Positions 1 to 8,930 of a stretch of 64,000 nucleotides of DNA are shown piece after piece; positions within the stretch are counted from its first letter, which is position 1, and each line of letters begins with the position of its first letter. The stretch is from Pseudomonas sp. FP2196 (GTDB lineage Bacteria; Pseudomonadota; Gammaproteobacteria; Pseudomonadales; Pseudomonadaceae), in the NCBI RefSeq assembly GCF_030687715.1, contig NZ_CP117445.1:4949501-5013500 (forward strand), in the 5' to 3' direction. Both the position numbers and the translations under genes were made by a program. The notes below the pieces were generated by a model. That model ran no database searches. It was given only the letters and a program-made list of their open reading frames with translations, and was not told where the DNA came from.

Positions 1-1915
1 TGAGCGCCTGGAAACCGAACGTCAGGATCTGCACGACCTACTGCGCCGCTGGCGTGAAAGCTACCCCCTCGAGCTGGATGATTTCGGTGAGCCCATCGCT
101 TCAGTCTCGACAGACTATCTGCACAACGGCGGACGGTGGATCGAGGACCAATTGATTGAATGCTTCGAACGCAAAAGCAAAGTCTACGGTGAACGCAGCA
201 ACCACCCCGAGCAAGGCTATGCGCTGGACCTGTCCTCCGAACTCGCGCAACCGAAGCTGGAGCGCTGGTGGAAAGATCTTCGTCAGCAACCGGGCATGAA
301 AAAACACCTTGAGCAGATCACGGCGCTCAAGCTCGACAGGGCGCGAATCTCAACCGGCAGCGACAGTTTGCTGAATGATTTCCCACAACTTCGCCACCTC
401 AGTGCCCGCCATTGCGACTTGAAGGAGATTTCGCCCGCTTTGGGCCGGATGCGTCATCTGCAGAGCCTGGATCTGACGGACAACGCCATCACCCTCAACG
501 CCCGATCGAGCGCCCAACTGAGCGGCCTCACTCGCTTGCAAACGCTGAGCCTCAGCGGCAATCCACTGCGCCAGCCACCTGATGTAGGTCGGATGTATCG
601 ATTGAACGAATTGAATCTGGCCAATACCGGCCTCGAGCGCTGGCCAACGGGCCTGTTCAAGGTCGGCGCTAACGATAGACAGCGCCCACGCGGGTTTGCC
701 CTGGATCTGCGTAATTGCCCGATCAACGAGCTGCCCACCGTCACTCCCGGATCGGATCAGGCGTTTATCCTCAGCCGCACGCGTGTCGACACGACAAGGC
801 TTTCCATTGCCGATCGCCAGCGGTACGAAGGCTACCGCCGCTCTGCAGGGTTTACCCCTCAACAAGCCTATTTACCGGCGGTCACAGACGAAATTGCCCA
901 TTGGCAATCGTTCCCGGAAGGCGCTGACGTGTTCAGTCCTTCGCTAGCCTACAAAAAATACCGGGAGGAATCCTGGCACGACTTGATGGCTGAGCCGGGC
1001 TCAGCGGATTTTTTCAAGGTCATTCGCAAGCAGCGAGACGGCCATGACTTTGCCTACGACAAATCGCGCAGGCAATTGACCGCTCGCGTCTGGGAGATGA
1101 TCGATGCCGCCGTGCTCGATAGCGACCTGCGTGAAGAGCTGTTCAAACAGGCCCGGGAACCTGACAACTGCGAGGACGGTGGTGCCCAACTGTTCAACTC
1201 CATGGGAATAAAAATACTGGTGTCCAAAGCCTACAACGAGCCCACCTCGGCTCAGGTACTGGACAACAACCTCGTCAGGCTGGCGCGCAGTGCCGCTCGC
1301 CTGAACAGAGTGGCCGAGGTGGCCAGAACCGAGGTCCAACGGCAGCGACAGCAAAACCTGATCACCCCGCACGACCCGGCGACCCCGGCACCGGATGAGG
1401 TGGAAGTGCACTTGGCGTATCAGACGGGGCTGGCCGAACGCCTGGAACTTCCCTGGCAGTCCAAAGGCATGCACTACCAGCCCAGGTCGGGGGTGACTGA
1501 GGCAAAAATCAACGCTGCCTACGATTCGATCATGGCACGTGAGGAAGGTAACGGACTGGTCGACGCCATGATCGACCTGCATGGCGACCCCTTTTGGAAG
1601 CGCCATCTGGATCGAACCCATCCCACGCAGTTCGCCATCGACGACGAGCTTTTCAACACAAAGCGCGAGCAGATCGAAGACTTGCGTCTGGCACAAGCCG
1701 AATGGGCCGCCGCTAACCCCGAGACCAACATCAACCGGCTCGCGCGCAAGATGGAGTCCCTGGCAAGTCAGTTGGGTGTTGCGCAGGTTGAGGTGTTCAG
1801 CGGCGAGCCCATGACCGATGTCGATTACAACAAACTGCTGCTCAACGCCGGGCGTGATCGCTACACGCTCGCTCGCAGATGGACCCGCGAAGCCATGGAA
1901 AAGGCCGGGCTCTGA
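1..1915 (+). CDS. LRR protein with NEL-type E3 ubiquitin ligase domain, 5'-truncated by window edge
   Basis: The reading frame is open from base 2 without a stop, so the TTG at 152 is internal and the true start lies left of the window. About 637 residues are visible. Leucine-rich repeats run from about base 380 to 670, with repeated LxxLxLxxN-like units such as LQSLDLTDNAI and LQTLSLSGNPL. The C-terminal half contains NCEDGGAQLFNSMG with its Cys codon at 1169-1171; this matches the catalytic CxD motif of the NEL domain of IpaH/SspH-type bacterial E3 ligases, where the Cys forms a thioester with ubiquitin. Known family members act inside eukaryotic host cells. In Pseudomonas, proteins of this kind often carry an N-terminal dermonecrotic-toxin-like region, which would be outside this window. 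No secretion gene or chaperone is visible nearby. The NEL assignment is strong; delivery route and host target are unknown. Confidence 0.85.
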   Translation, partial: ERLETERQDLHDLLRRWRESYPLELDDFGEPIASVSTDYLHNGGRWIEDQLIECFERKSKVYGERSNHPEQGYALDLSSELAQPKLERWWKDLRQQPGMKKHLEQITALKLDRARISTGSDSLLNDFPQLRHLSARHCDLKEISPALGRMRHLQSLDLTDNAITLNARSSAQLSGLTRLQTLSLSGNPLRQPPDVGRMYRLNELNLANTGLERWPTGLFKVGANDRQRPRGFALDLRNCPINELPTVTPGSDQAFILSRTRVDTTRLSIADRQRYEGYRRSAGFTPQQAYLPAVTDEIAHWQSFPEGADVFSPSLAYKKYREESWHDLMAEPGSADFFKVIRKQRDGHDFAYDKSRRQLTARVWEMIDAAVLDSDLREELFKQAREPDNCEDGGAQLFNSMGIKILVSKAYNEPTSAQVLDNNLVRLARSAARLNRVAEVARTEVQRQRQQNLITPHDPATPAPDEVEVHLAYQTGLAERLELPWQSKGMHYQPRSGVTEAKINAAYDSIMAREEGNGLVDAMIDLHGDPFWKRHLDRTHPTQFAIDDELFNTKREQIEDLRLAQAEWAAANPETNINRLARKMESLASQLGVAQVEVFSGEPMTDVDYNKLLLNAGRDRYTLARRWTREAMEKAGL

Positions 1916-1943
1916 TCGACGCCTCTCCAACGCATGAAATCGG

Positions 1944-1963
1944 CCAGCCCTTTCACGGGCTGG
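1944..1963. terminator. Short GC hairpin between convergent genes
   Basis: A 7-bp GC-rich inverted repeat (1944-1950 with 1957-1963, loop of six) sits between the end of the NEL gene and the end of the fimbrial operon. There is no clear T-tract on either side, so it is only a weak candidate for a shared terminator. Confidence 0.3.
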
Positions 1964-1979
1964 TTGACCGACAACGCGC

Positions 1980-3257
1980 CTAACCGACTTCCGAATCCCA
2001 CACCACCGTGACATTGCCCGAATAACTTCGGGCAATCCCCTCCTGAAGCATTCCGTCCACCGCATCGCGGGGCACTTCAAAATGCAAAGTGCCGACCTTG
2101 CGATCCAGATAGAACTCCGGCTGAAACAGCTCGGTGCCAGTACCGTCGCGCAACAGTCGCCGGCGATTGACCGCTTGGCCGGCGCCATCGGTCAACCCGT
2201 TGGGCAGCGTGACACTGACTTCCAGCGGCACGGAATGGCCGGCAGACGAGTTCCATAACGCGCAATTGTTGGCGCTGGCGTACTGGCATTGCATCGTCAT
2301 CTTGAAGCGGCTTGAGGCGGAAATATTGAACGTCTGATCACGCATCAGTCGTGTCGGCTTGCGCCCCTGATTCAGCCAGGACTGCCAGCCGCCCACCGGT
2401 TCCAGCACCACGCGGTTGCCGCCGGGAGGGATGTCGACTTTCATGGTGTGGGTGACCTTCAGATTGAAGTTCAGGGTCAGCATGGAGTCGGACGGAAGCA
2501 GGGCATCGCCCATGTCGAAATCCATGTTCGGACCGACGGTGTAGTCGATGGATCCGGTGTACGAACCTGCTTCCATCTTCAGCGGATCGGGGGTGCGCAA
2601 TTCGTAGGCGTACACGAAATACTGATAATTCATGCCCGGCGGAATATCGAACAGTGCTTTTTTCGCGCAGGCGCCCGCGCCTTCCGGCACCCGCCAGAAG
2701 CTGTTGTAACTGTGTTCGCCCGCCGAGTAGGTACCGACTCCCAGGCACGGTGATGGCGCATAGCTCCACGCGCCGCCTTCCCACAAGTCATCCCACCAGC
2801 CATTGCCCGTCAGTTGCCGAACCGACAGCGGGAAACCGGCTTCATGACCAATCCCGGCGATTCTCAACTCGACACGCTGCTGGTCGCCGGAAGCATGGGT
2901 GACGATAACGTCCTTCCAGTCAGACGGTACTTTGGCCATCCCGCCCCGCCGTGGATCGGTATGGTTGGCCGCAATCGGCACATTCGCCACAAAAGGTATA
3001 TGGGCGATCAGGCTGAAAAGCCCCAGCGCCTCACAAGTCGCCGGCAGCTGACGGCAAAAGCCTTCGGAGGGCGTCTGGTTCTTGAACTGGTTCTTGCGCG
3101 GATTACTGAAATCCGGCTCGAACGTGGCGTCGATGTTGTGCACTTCGGCCTGCGCACTGCCGGCCATCAGCGCCAGCAGCAAACCAATAAAAGGCTGGCG
3201 CGAATCACGCCGGACCGTTGCCTGTGGATAACCCCGAGACATCCAACGCCTGCTCAT
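1980..3257 (-). CDS. CblD/CooD-like fimbrial tip adhesin, second copy
   Basis: A 425-residue secreted protein, last gene of the fimbrial operon. A long basic N-terminus is followed by a hydrophobic stretch ending SAQA, a plausible signal peptide. The mature N-terminus has FEPDFSNPRKNQFKNQTP and then a Cys-rich segment, closely matching the start of the other adhesin in this operon (FQPDPSQPSKNLFVNQTP). Both share later blocks such as YELRTPxPL, YTGSI and PPGGxRVxLEP. In CS1/Cbl-type pili the CblD/CooD family forms the tip and starts assembly. The ATG overlaps the stop of the preceding minor subunit by four bases, so translation is probably coupled. Two such adhesins in one operon suggest alternative or composite tips; which surface is bound cannot be told. 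Confidence 0.82.
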   Translation of the reverse strand: MSRRWMSRGYPQATVRRDSRQPFIGLLLALMAGSAQAEVHNIDATFEPDFSNPRKNQFKNQTPSEGFCRQLPATCEALGLFSLIAHIPFVANVPIAANHTDPRRGGMAKVPSDWKDVIVTHASGDQQRVELRIAGIGHEAGFPLSVRQLTGNGWWDDLWEGGAWSYAPSPCLGVGTYSAGEHSYNSFWRVPEGAGACAKKALFDIPPGMNYQYFVYAYELRTPDPLKMEAGSYTGSIDYTVGPNMDFDMGDALLPSDSMLTLNFNLKVTHTMKVDIPPGGNRVVLEPVGGWQSWLNQGRKPTRLMRDQTFNISASSRFKMTMQCQYASANNCALWNSSAGHSVPLEVSVTLPNGLTDGAGQAVNRRRLLRDGTGTELFQPEFYLDRKVGTLHFEVPRDAVDGMLQEGIARSYSGNVTVVWDSEVG

Positions 3258-3766
3258 GATTCGGCGCCCCCCTCCGGAGTCTTGGCATTGAACAGCAACA
3301 GCACGTTACCGCTGTAATCCCCGGCGCGGTAACCGCCCGCCGGCTTCACAGGAACGATCTCCAGCAGCACCCGCGTGCCCACTGCCGCTTCGGCCTGCGA
3401 CACCACTTGGCGCGGGGCCATTTCCGCGCTCAATTCGACGCCGTTGAAGGACACCCGCAGCGCAATATCGTCGTCCGGACGGCCATTGGACAAATAAGGC
3501 TCGGCCTCCAGCCGCGCTTCAATGGCGCTGGTGTCGTGCCGCACATCGAAATACTTGCTGATGCTGCTCAGGTTCGAGTTCGGGTGATCCCAGTTGAGCC
3601 GCTGAGCACGGTGGATCCAGTCCGGTTCCGCCGGGATGATGTAAAACGGCCGACTGGGAATGGTCAGGGACACCTCGAAAGTGTGTTCTTCCCGCGCTGC
3701 CCAGGCGGCGGTGACGGTCAGACACGTCATGGCCATCAGCGCGACGGCGGTGCATTGCTTGATCAT
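3254..3766 (-). CDS. CS1-type minor fimbrial subunit
   Basis: About 170 residues, starting at the ATG at 3766 because the signal peptide MIKQCTAVALMAMTCLTVTAAWA begins cleanly there; a TTG 21 bases upstream is less likely. The mature protein begins with EHTFEVSLTIPSRPFYIIPAEPD, laid out like the major subunit of this operon (INIVAQVPTNGFYVVPTNPD). Both end in a GDYxGxVxxxF strand (GDYSGNVLLLFNA here), the usual C-terminal strand of these pilins. It is therefore a divergent paralogue of the major pilin, probably a minor shaft or tip-adaptor subunit. It lies between the chaperone and the second adhesin and overlaps the latter by four bases, so it may pair with that adhesin. Confidence 0.75.
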   Translation of the reverse strand: MIKQCTAVALMAMTCLTVTAAWAAREEHTFEVSLTIPSRPFYIIPAEPDWIHRAQRLNWDHPNSNLSSISKYFDVRHDTSAIEARLEAEPYLSNGRPDDDIALRVSFNGVELSAEMAPRQVVSQAEAAVGTRVLLEIVPVKPAGGYRAGDYSGNVLLLFNAKTPEGGAES

Positions 3767-3799
3767 GTTGGTTACCCGTTGCGTCAATGGAAAGCAGGC

Positions 3800-4543
3800 C
3801 TAGCGGCTGACGACCTTCACGGTTTTTTTCTCGTTGCCTTCGATCAGGAAGAAGCGGTATTCGCGATTCTTCTCTTTATCGAAAGCGAAAGTCTTGCCGG
3901 CCAGCACGTGGTGCTTGGTGGTCGCCCCGCAATCGTTTTCGTTGCTCAGGGAGCAGCTCTTGAACTCGTCGATGATCAACACCGTGTTGCCGTTGTTGCG
4001 CAATTCGTAGCGACTGTCGCTGTCGTTGATTGCCGTGGCGAAGCGCGCATCCTTGGGCCGCACGAAAAAGACCGTGCCAAACCCGGTCATCACGTTGACC
4101 CCGGCCGTGAGCGACTTTTTGTACTCCTCGCTGTCCTCGTCGCTGACGGCGAATTCATCTTCCTTCTCCGGCACCACCGGCACGAAACGCACGCGGAAGT
4201 AGCGCTCGCGATCGCGCTCGCCCAGGTACAGCAAACGAGTGCCCTGCATGCCCTGCGCCGGCACGATCAACCGCGCCGGGCTGGCCATCAGGCCATTACG
4301 CGAAGCGCCGTCGGCGGCGTTCTGTACCGCGATTTCCTGTGGCGTGCCGTCGTCGGCGTAAACGATTTCCAGCACGTTGACCTTGACGAACGCAGTGGCG
4401 TCACCGCTGTTGAACACCCGCTTGAGGTAGGTACTTTTATCGGCATCCAGATAGTCGTACACCGTGCCGACATTGATCTGCGGCCCGGCCTGCGCCGTCA
4501 GGCTAAACACGCTGAGCACACCCAGCAAAAAACCACGGTTCAT
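3800..4543 (-). CDS. Periplasmic fimbrial chaperone (CooB/CblB-like)
   Basis: About 247 residues. The start is set at ATG 4543 because GGAG lies nine bases upstream and the signal peptide (MNRGFLLGVLSVFSLTAQA) follows directly; in-frame upstream codons lack a ribosome site. The size and beta-rich, Ig-like composition, with the conserved block PARLIVPAQGMQGTRLLYLG, fit the chaperones of alternate chaperone/usher pili. These hold pilin subunits in the periplasm and complete their fold by strand donation until the usher takes over. In Cbl and CS1 operons the chaperone gene normally comes first; here it is fourth, after the first adhesin. Confidence 0.78.
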   Translation of the reverse strand: MNRGFLLGVLSVFSLTAQAGPQINVGTVYDYLDADKSTYLKRVFNSGDATAFVKVNVLEIVYADDGTPQEIAVQNAADGASRNGLMASPARLIVPAQGMQGTRLLYLGERDRERYFRVRFVPVVPEKEDEFAVSDEDSEEYKKSLTAGVNVMTGFGTVFFVRPKDARFATAINDSDSRYELRNNGNTVLIIDEFKSCSLSNENDCGATTKHHVLAGKTFAFDKEKNREYRFFLIEGNEKKTVKVVSR

Positions 4544-4587
4544 CGTTTTCAACTCCATGAAAAAGGATAAGGACCGGCCCGGAGTGC

Positions 4588-5802
4588 TCACACTTCCGAG
4601 TCCCAGATAATGGTGATATTGCCGCTGAGCGTGTCGCTCAGGCCGGGGCGCAAGAGAAAGTCGATGGCGTCCTTCGGCACAGCGAAACGCAACGAGCCGG
4701 CCTTTCGATCAAGATAAACACTGGGCTGAAAGGGACCTATCCAGGTGTCGTGGAGCAACATGAGCTGTTTGACGTCGCCGCCACTGGGACCGCTGATACC
4801 GCCAGGCAGAGTAAGAAATGTTTCGACCTCAGTGGTATTGCCTTTGGGGCTGTTGAGTTTGCAGCGAGAACCACCGGTGGAGTTGCACATCATCGTCACT
4901 TTGAACCGCGAGGAAGCCGACAGATAAAACAGCTGATCACGGAAGATCTGCGTCGGCTTGCGCCCACTGGCGATCCAGGGCATCCAGCCGCCCTCGGGTT
5001 CGAGCAGCACTCTATCGCCACCCGGTGGCAGATCGACCTTCAAGGTGTGTTGCACGTCCAGCACAAAGTCCAGGCTCAGCCTCCCGTCATCCGGCTGAAA
5101 CGCCGCGCCCATGTCGAAATCGCCACCGGGTCCCATCGAGTAGGCGATGGATCCGGTATACAGACCGCTCGACATGCTCAACGGGTTGGGGGTTCTCAGC
5201 TCATACGCAAAATCGATCTTCTCGAAATACATCGAGGGGATACGAAAAGCGGCGGTCTTGGTGCAGGGCGCTTGCGAGGGCGTCTGCCAGAAAAAGCGAT
5301 AGGTGCGAGCGCTGTACCCGGACACGCTAGTACCTTGGCAAGGCGGGGGGGCATAAAGCCAGCCGCTAAGGGACGTCCAGAGGATGTCATGGCCTGTGGG
5401 GTGCTGCACTCCGGTCAGATTTTCCACGGTATCGCTCAGGATATAGTTGGAGCCTATGCCGGTGATTCGCACCTCTACGGTTTCCGTTTCCTGAGTTTCC
5501 TGATTAGTCACCGTCAACCGTCTCCAGTCAGCCGGGACCTGCACTGAGATATCGTCACCCGGCATAAGCTCGCGGGTTGAGCTGTAGCCGACCGGCAACT
5601 CGATGCTGAACATGTTGGCGCTGGCGCATTGCGGGGGAAAGTTCGCGCAATAGCCACTATTGGGCGTCTGGTTAACGAACAGGTTCTTGCTTGGCTGCGA
5701 AGGATCAGGCTGAAACAATGCGCGGATCTCCTGATTGAATGCCTGTGCCGAAGACGCGCCCAGCGCCAGCGCCAACCCGAGACCACTCGTGAATATTTTC
5801 AT
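4588..5802 (-). CDS. CblD/CooD-like fimbrial tip adhesin, first copy
   Basis: About 404 residues from ATG 5802, chosen because an AGAAGG-like site lies upstream and a good signal peptide (MKIFTSGLGLALALGASSAQA) follows; the longer frame overlaps the usher. The mature N-terminus has FQPDPSQPSKNLFVNQTPNSGYC, and the protein shares many blocks with the second adhesin at 1980-3257 (YELRTPNPLSM, YTGSIAYSMGPGGDFDMG, DLPPGGDRVLLEPEGGW). The family initiates pilus assembly and sits at the fibre tip. The gene begins four bases after the usher stop, so the two are probably translated together. Confidence 0.82.
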   Translation of the reverse strand: MKIFTSGLGLALALGASSAQAFNQEIRALFQPDPSQPSKNLFVNQTPNSGYCANFPPQCASANMFSIELPVGYSSTRELMPGDDISVQVPADWRRLTVTNQETQETETVEVRITGIGSNYILSDTVENLTGVQHPTGHDILWTSLSGWLYAPPPCQGTSVSGYSARTYRFFWQTPSQAPCTKTAAFRIPSMYFEKIDFAYELRTPNPLSMSSGLYTGSIAYSMGPGGDFDMGAAFQPDDGRLSLDFVLDVQHTLKVDLPPGGDRVLLEPEGGWMPWIASGRKPTQIFRDQLFYLSASSRFKVTMMCNSTGGSRCKLNSPKGNTTEVETFLTLPGGISGPSGGDVKQLMLLHDTWIGPFQPSVYLDRKAGSLRFAVPKDAIDFLLRPGLSDTLSGNITIIWDSEV

Positions 5803-5806
5803 GGAA

Positions 5807-8329
5807 TCAACCTGCCTTCTGTTCGGTGGTGTGGACGTCGGCCAGGGTGTCCGGCGTGCAGCGCAGATCACCGATCATCAACACGTTGTTTTCACTGCGG
5901 TGGCTGTTGGCTTCGAGGCGGAACTGGCAGAGCAACTGGTTGCCCTGACGCACTTCCAGGGTCGGTGAGCCGGCGTTCATTTCCATCGAGAAGAAGCCGT
6001 CGACTTCGGTCACCCCACGGCTGGCATGGTTGATCACGTGATGGCCCTTGAGCGGCCGCCCTTGGCCATCCACCAGTCGACCGAGCACGGTCAGGGTTTT
6101 CATCACGCGGATCTGGCGGTATTCAACGCCGCCCTTGTTCAGGTGATAGCGGGTGCGCGCCGGGGCGATGGTGGCCGCCGGCACACTGGTGCCTTCGAAA
6201 TCGAAACTCACCGAGCTGTTCTGGTAGGCGGTGATCGGGATGAAATTGCGCCCCGGTTTCAACGCCGCGCTGCCACCGCTGTAATCGTCGGCACGCAGGG
6301 TAATGTCCTCAAGGTCCGACTCGACATCGACGATCATCCCGGCGCCGCGCATTTCGCTCTGACTGGTCAAGAGCATTTTCTGGCCGCCAACCACCAGCGT
6401 GCTGTCGACGTTGAGGCCGCCGGTGTAGTTACCGTTGTAGGACGAGCGCTGGACAAAACCGTCGCCATTGACGGCGTCGGTACGGAAGTTCGCCAGGCTG
6501 TTCATGCCCAGGCCATAGGTGTCGGTCAGCGCCGTCACCGAAACGCTTTGCAGGACGTGATCCTTGAAATCCTTGCGCCAGCCGATCGAGCCGTTGTTGT
6601 CGCGGCTGCCATCGCGGGCCGTGCGCGAACCGATGCTGCCGGTGATCTGCTGACCGGGGGCACCGAGTGCCATGTTGACGCTCAAATCGACGCCGCGATT
6701 GCGCGCATCGCCACTGCTGTAACTGCCCGGCCGATCGAACAGCGACAAGCGCCAACTGGCGTCGCTGCCAAACAGTTCGGTGCGTTGGGTCCAGCCCAGA
6801 TCCATGCCGACGCCTTCGACGTTACCCTCGCTGTGCGACACCCGCGCGTTGATCGAACTCTTACTGCTGACTCGATGGTTGAGCGCCAGCGACGAGTTGC
6901 TGGTCTGGCCGATAAACACATTGCGCGAACGAATCCGGGTGCCGTCCGGCAGGGTGTCATAAGTGTTGGTGGTGTCGAGCCAACTGCGGTTGTGGCTGAA
7001 GACCACGCTGCCGGAACCATAGCTATAGAGGCTTTGCAGATCCAGACCGGTGCCGTAATCCTCGGTCTTGTAGACGTTGGCATACAGGCTGATGTGGTTG
7101 GCCAGCGTCCAGTCGATGGACGTGCCGTATTGCAGCTTTTCGCGAATCTGCCGCGCCGACGCGCCAAGAATCACCCGTGGATGCAGCAGGTAATTGACCG
7201 CCGCACCGGCCGTTGGGCTGCCGCTGGCCTGGGTGTCCCAGTTGCTCAGCAGCTTGCTCTCTTCGCCGGCAAACACGTTGTAGCGCCAGCGGTCGTCGAG
7301 GTTGCGCCAGTTGCTGGGCTTGTACACCAGCTCCTGGGTGGTGGAGGTGATCTGACCATCTTCGATCAGGCGCACTTCCACTTCATAAATGCCACCGGGC
7401 AATGGCCGGGTGTCGAGGGTCTGCAAACCGGCCGGCACCGATTGCGTATTGATCAACAGGCCATCGCGCCAGATTTCCACAGAACCCTGACGGTTGGCGG
7501 TGACATAAATCGGATAGACGCTGGGCATCGGGCTGTTGATGGCCAGACTGTCGGAGCTGCCGTACATGACACCGACAGCCGTATCAGGGCTGGTGCCGAA
7601 CGTGCGCGGTTGGCGAGTCAGCCCTTCGGAATTGGGGGTGAAATAGCCCAGGCGGAAAAAACTGCCTTGCAGTTCGCGCTGGGTATGAAGCTCGTGTACC
7701 GCGTGATACAGCTTGTCATCCGGGCCCCCGAGACGGGCCAATTGCAGGTTCAGCGTCTGGCTCCAGTTACCCAGACTGCCACTGGCCTCAAGGCCGAAAC
7801 GTCCGCCCAGATCCTGATCCTGACCGCCATTGAGGTTGAGCTGATTGCGCACCATCAAACCGCTGCTGCCGCCATCAGGCTGTTCGTAATAACGCTTGGC
7901 CTGGACGTCGCGCTCGGCGTTTTCGGTAAGAATCGAAACCAGCGAGTTTTCCAGGTTGTAATGCACTGCCAGCACCTGATCGGAACAGGAACCGGTGCAA
8001 TTGCCCAGTGGCACGCCGGGCTTGAGAAAAGCCGCCCATTTCTCCCGCTCGGCGGGGCCGAAACGGTTTTCGCTGGTGTCGGTGAATTCCAGCAGGGTGA
8101 TGCGATCGTCGCGGGACAACACCACCATGGCCTCGCCCAATGGCTGATGATCGAGTTCGACCCGAACCGCCAAAGGTACGTCAAAGAAGTGCTCCTCGAA
8201 ATCCGCCGGCAGGCCTTTGGCCTGGGCCAACAGACTTCGCGGCGTGGTGCCGGCGGAGTTGGAAGCCACGGCTGCGCTGGCACAAAACAGCAGCGCAAGC
8301 GCAGCCGCGATGGGTGTCATCGGGAACAT
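5807..8329 (-). CDS. Outer-membrane fimbrial usher, CooC/TcfC/CblC type
   Basis: An 840-residue outer-membrane protein with signal peptide MFPMTPIAAALALLFCASAAVA. It has the beta-barrel, Gly/Asn/Ser-rich composition of ushers, with a plug-flanking segment rich in aromatic strands (NVFAGEESKLLSNWDTQ onward), and a C-terminal carboxypeptidase-like/beta-sandwich part with LGRLVDGQGRPLKGHHVIN around residues 750-770. Ushers of the alternate CS1/Cbl class accept chaperone-subunit complexes and export the fibre. It follows the major pilin, separated by about 110 bases holding a strong hairpin, and precedes the first adhesin by four bases. The family assignment within the alternate ushers follows mainly from its neighbours. 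Confidence 0.85.
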   Translation of the reverse strand: MFPMTPIAAALALLFCASAAVASNSAGTTPRSLLAQAKGLPADFEEHFFDVPLAVRVELDHQPLGEAMVVLSRDDRITLLEFTDTSENRFGPAEREKWAAFLKPGVPLGNCTGSCSDQVLAVHYNLENSLVSILTENAERDVQAKRYYEQPDGGSSGLMVRNQLNLNGGQDQDLGGRFGLEASGSLGNWSQTLNLQLARLGGPDDKLYHAVHELHTQRELQGSFFRLGYFTPNSEGLTRQPRTFGTSPDTAVGVMYGSSDSLAINSPMPSVYPIYVTANRQGSVEIWRDGLLINTQSVPAGLQTLDTRPLPGGIYEVEVRLIEDGQITSTTQELVYKPSNWRNLDDRWRYNVFAGEESKLLSNWDTQASGSPTAGAAVNYLLHPRVILGASARQIREKLQYGTSIDWTLANHISLYANVYKTEDYGTGLDLQSLYSYGSGSVVFSHNRSWLDTTNTYDTLPDGTRIRSRNVFIGQTSNSSLALNHRVSSKSSINARVSHSEGNVEGVGMDLGWTQRTELFGSDASWRLSLFDRPGSYSSGDARNRGVDLSVNMALGAPGQQITGSIGSRTARDGSRDNNGSIGWRKDFKDHVLQSVSVTALTDTYGLGMNSLANFRTDAVNGDGFVQRSSYNGNYTGGLNVDSTLVVGGQKMLLTSQSEMRGAGMIVDVESDLEDITLRADDYSGGSAALKPGRNFIPITAYQNSSVSFDFEGTSVPAATIAPARTRYHLNKGGVEYRQIRVMKTLTVLGRLVDGQGRPLKGHHVINHASRGVTEVDGFFSMEMNAGSPTLEVRQGNQLLCQFRLEANSHRSENNVLMIGDLRCTPDTLADVHTTEQKAG

Positions 8330-8361
8330 GAACTCTTACTCTGATTACGAATAATGGAGGT

Positions 8362-8395
8362 CCGACGGGGCGAGCACGGTGGCCTGCCCCGTCGG
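8362..8395 (-). promoter_or_regulatory. Intercistronic hairpin between major pilin and usher
   Basis: A perfect 10-bp GC-rich inverted repeat (8362-8371 with 8386-8395, arm CCGACGGGGC) with a 14-base loop. There is no T-tract after it on the minus strand, so it fits partial attenuation or an mRNA-stabilising/processing stem. Either would let the abundant pilin be made in excess over the usher. Confidence 0.5.
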
Positions 8396-8438
8396 TTAAC
8401 GCCAACAAGATGTCAGCGTTGATCTCAGGACGGATTGA

Positions 8439-8930
8439 TCACTCGCCACCGACCGGAGGAACGGCGTCGAAGGTCATTGCCACAACACCGGTGTAATCAC
8501 CCGGATTGAAAGTTGTGCCAATGGCGGAAATCTTCAGGGGGGCGCGATAGTTCACATCCGACTCTGACTCGCCCACAACTTCCTGCGGGGTGGTGGTCAG
8601 GGTCTTGTTGTTGATCTGGACTAAAAGGTCGATGGAGTTCGAACCGGAGATCAGTTTTGGCTGAGTGTCCACGCTGGCGTGAACCGAACCGTTGTTGTTG
8701 CGCATATCGAAGAAACCGTTAACTTCGCCCATCTTGCCGGTGGACGGCTGGTAACTCATGTCCTGATCCTTGTTGACCAGATCAGGATTGGTCGGCACCA
8801 CGTAGAAGCCGTTGGTCGGAACCTGAGCGACGATATTGATCGAGTGAGCGGCTTCACCAGCGGCGAATGCGCCCGACGAACCCAGTGCCAGAAGAGCCAG
8901 AGGAGCAGCAATAGCGATTTTCTTGAACAT
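8439..8930 (-). CDS. CS1-type major fimbrial subunit (alpha-fimbria pilin)
   Basis: A 163-residue protein with a clear signal peptide (MFKKIAIAAPLALLALGSSGAFA) and a mature N-terminus INIVAQVPTNGFYVVPTNPD, characteristic of the CfaB/CooA/CblA major pilins. The C-terminal strand NPGDYTGVVAMTFDAVP is also typical. The protein has no Cys, as usual for this pilin class. It is the first gene of the operon, preceded by an AAGG ribosome site and a long AT-rich upstream region where the promoter must lie. It would form the shaft of a thin fimbria assembled by the downstream usher and chaperone. Confidence 0.88.
   Translation of the reverse strand: MFKKIAIAAPLALLALGSSGAFAAGEAAHSINIVAQVPTNGFYVVPTNPDLVNKDQDMSYQPSTGKMGEVNGFFDMRNNNGSVHASVDTQPKLISGSNSIDLLVQINNKTLTTTPQEVVGESESDVNYRAPLKISAIGTTFNPGDYTGVVAMTFDAVPPVGGE

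Noticed and set aside
6026..8344. 772-codon open frame opposite the fimbrial usher
   Set aside because: Mirror of the usher's codon bias; no ribosome site or recognisable motif.
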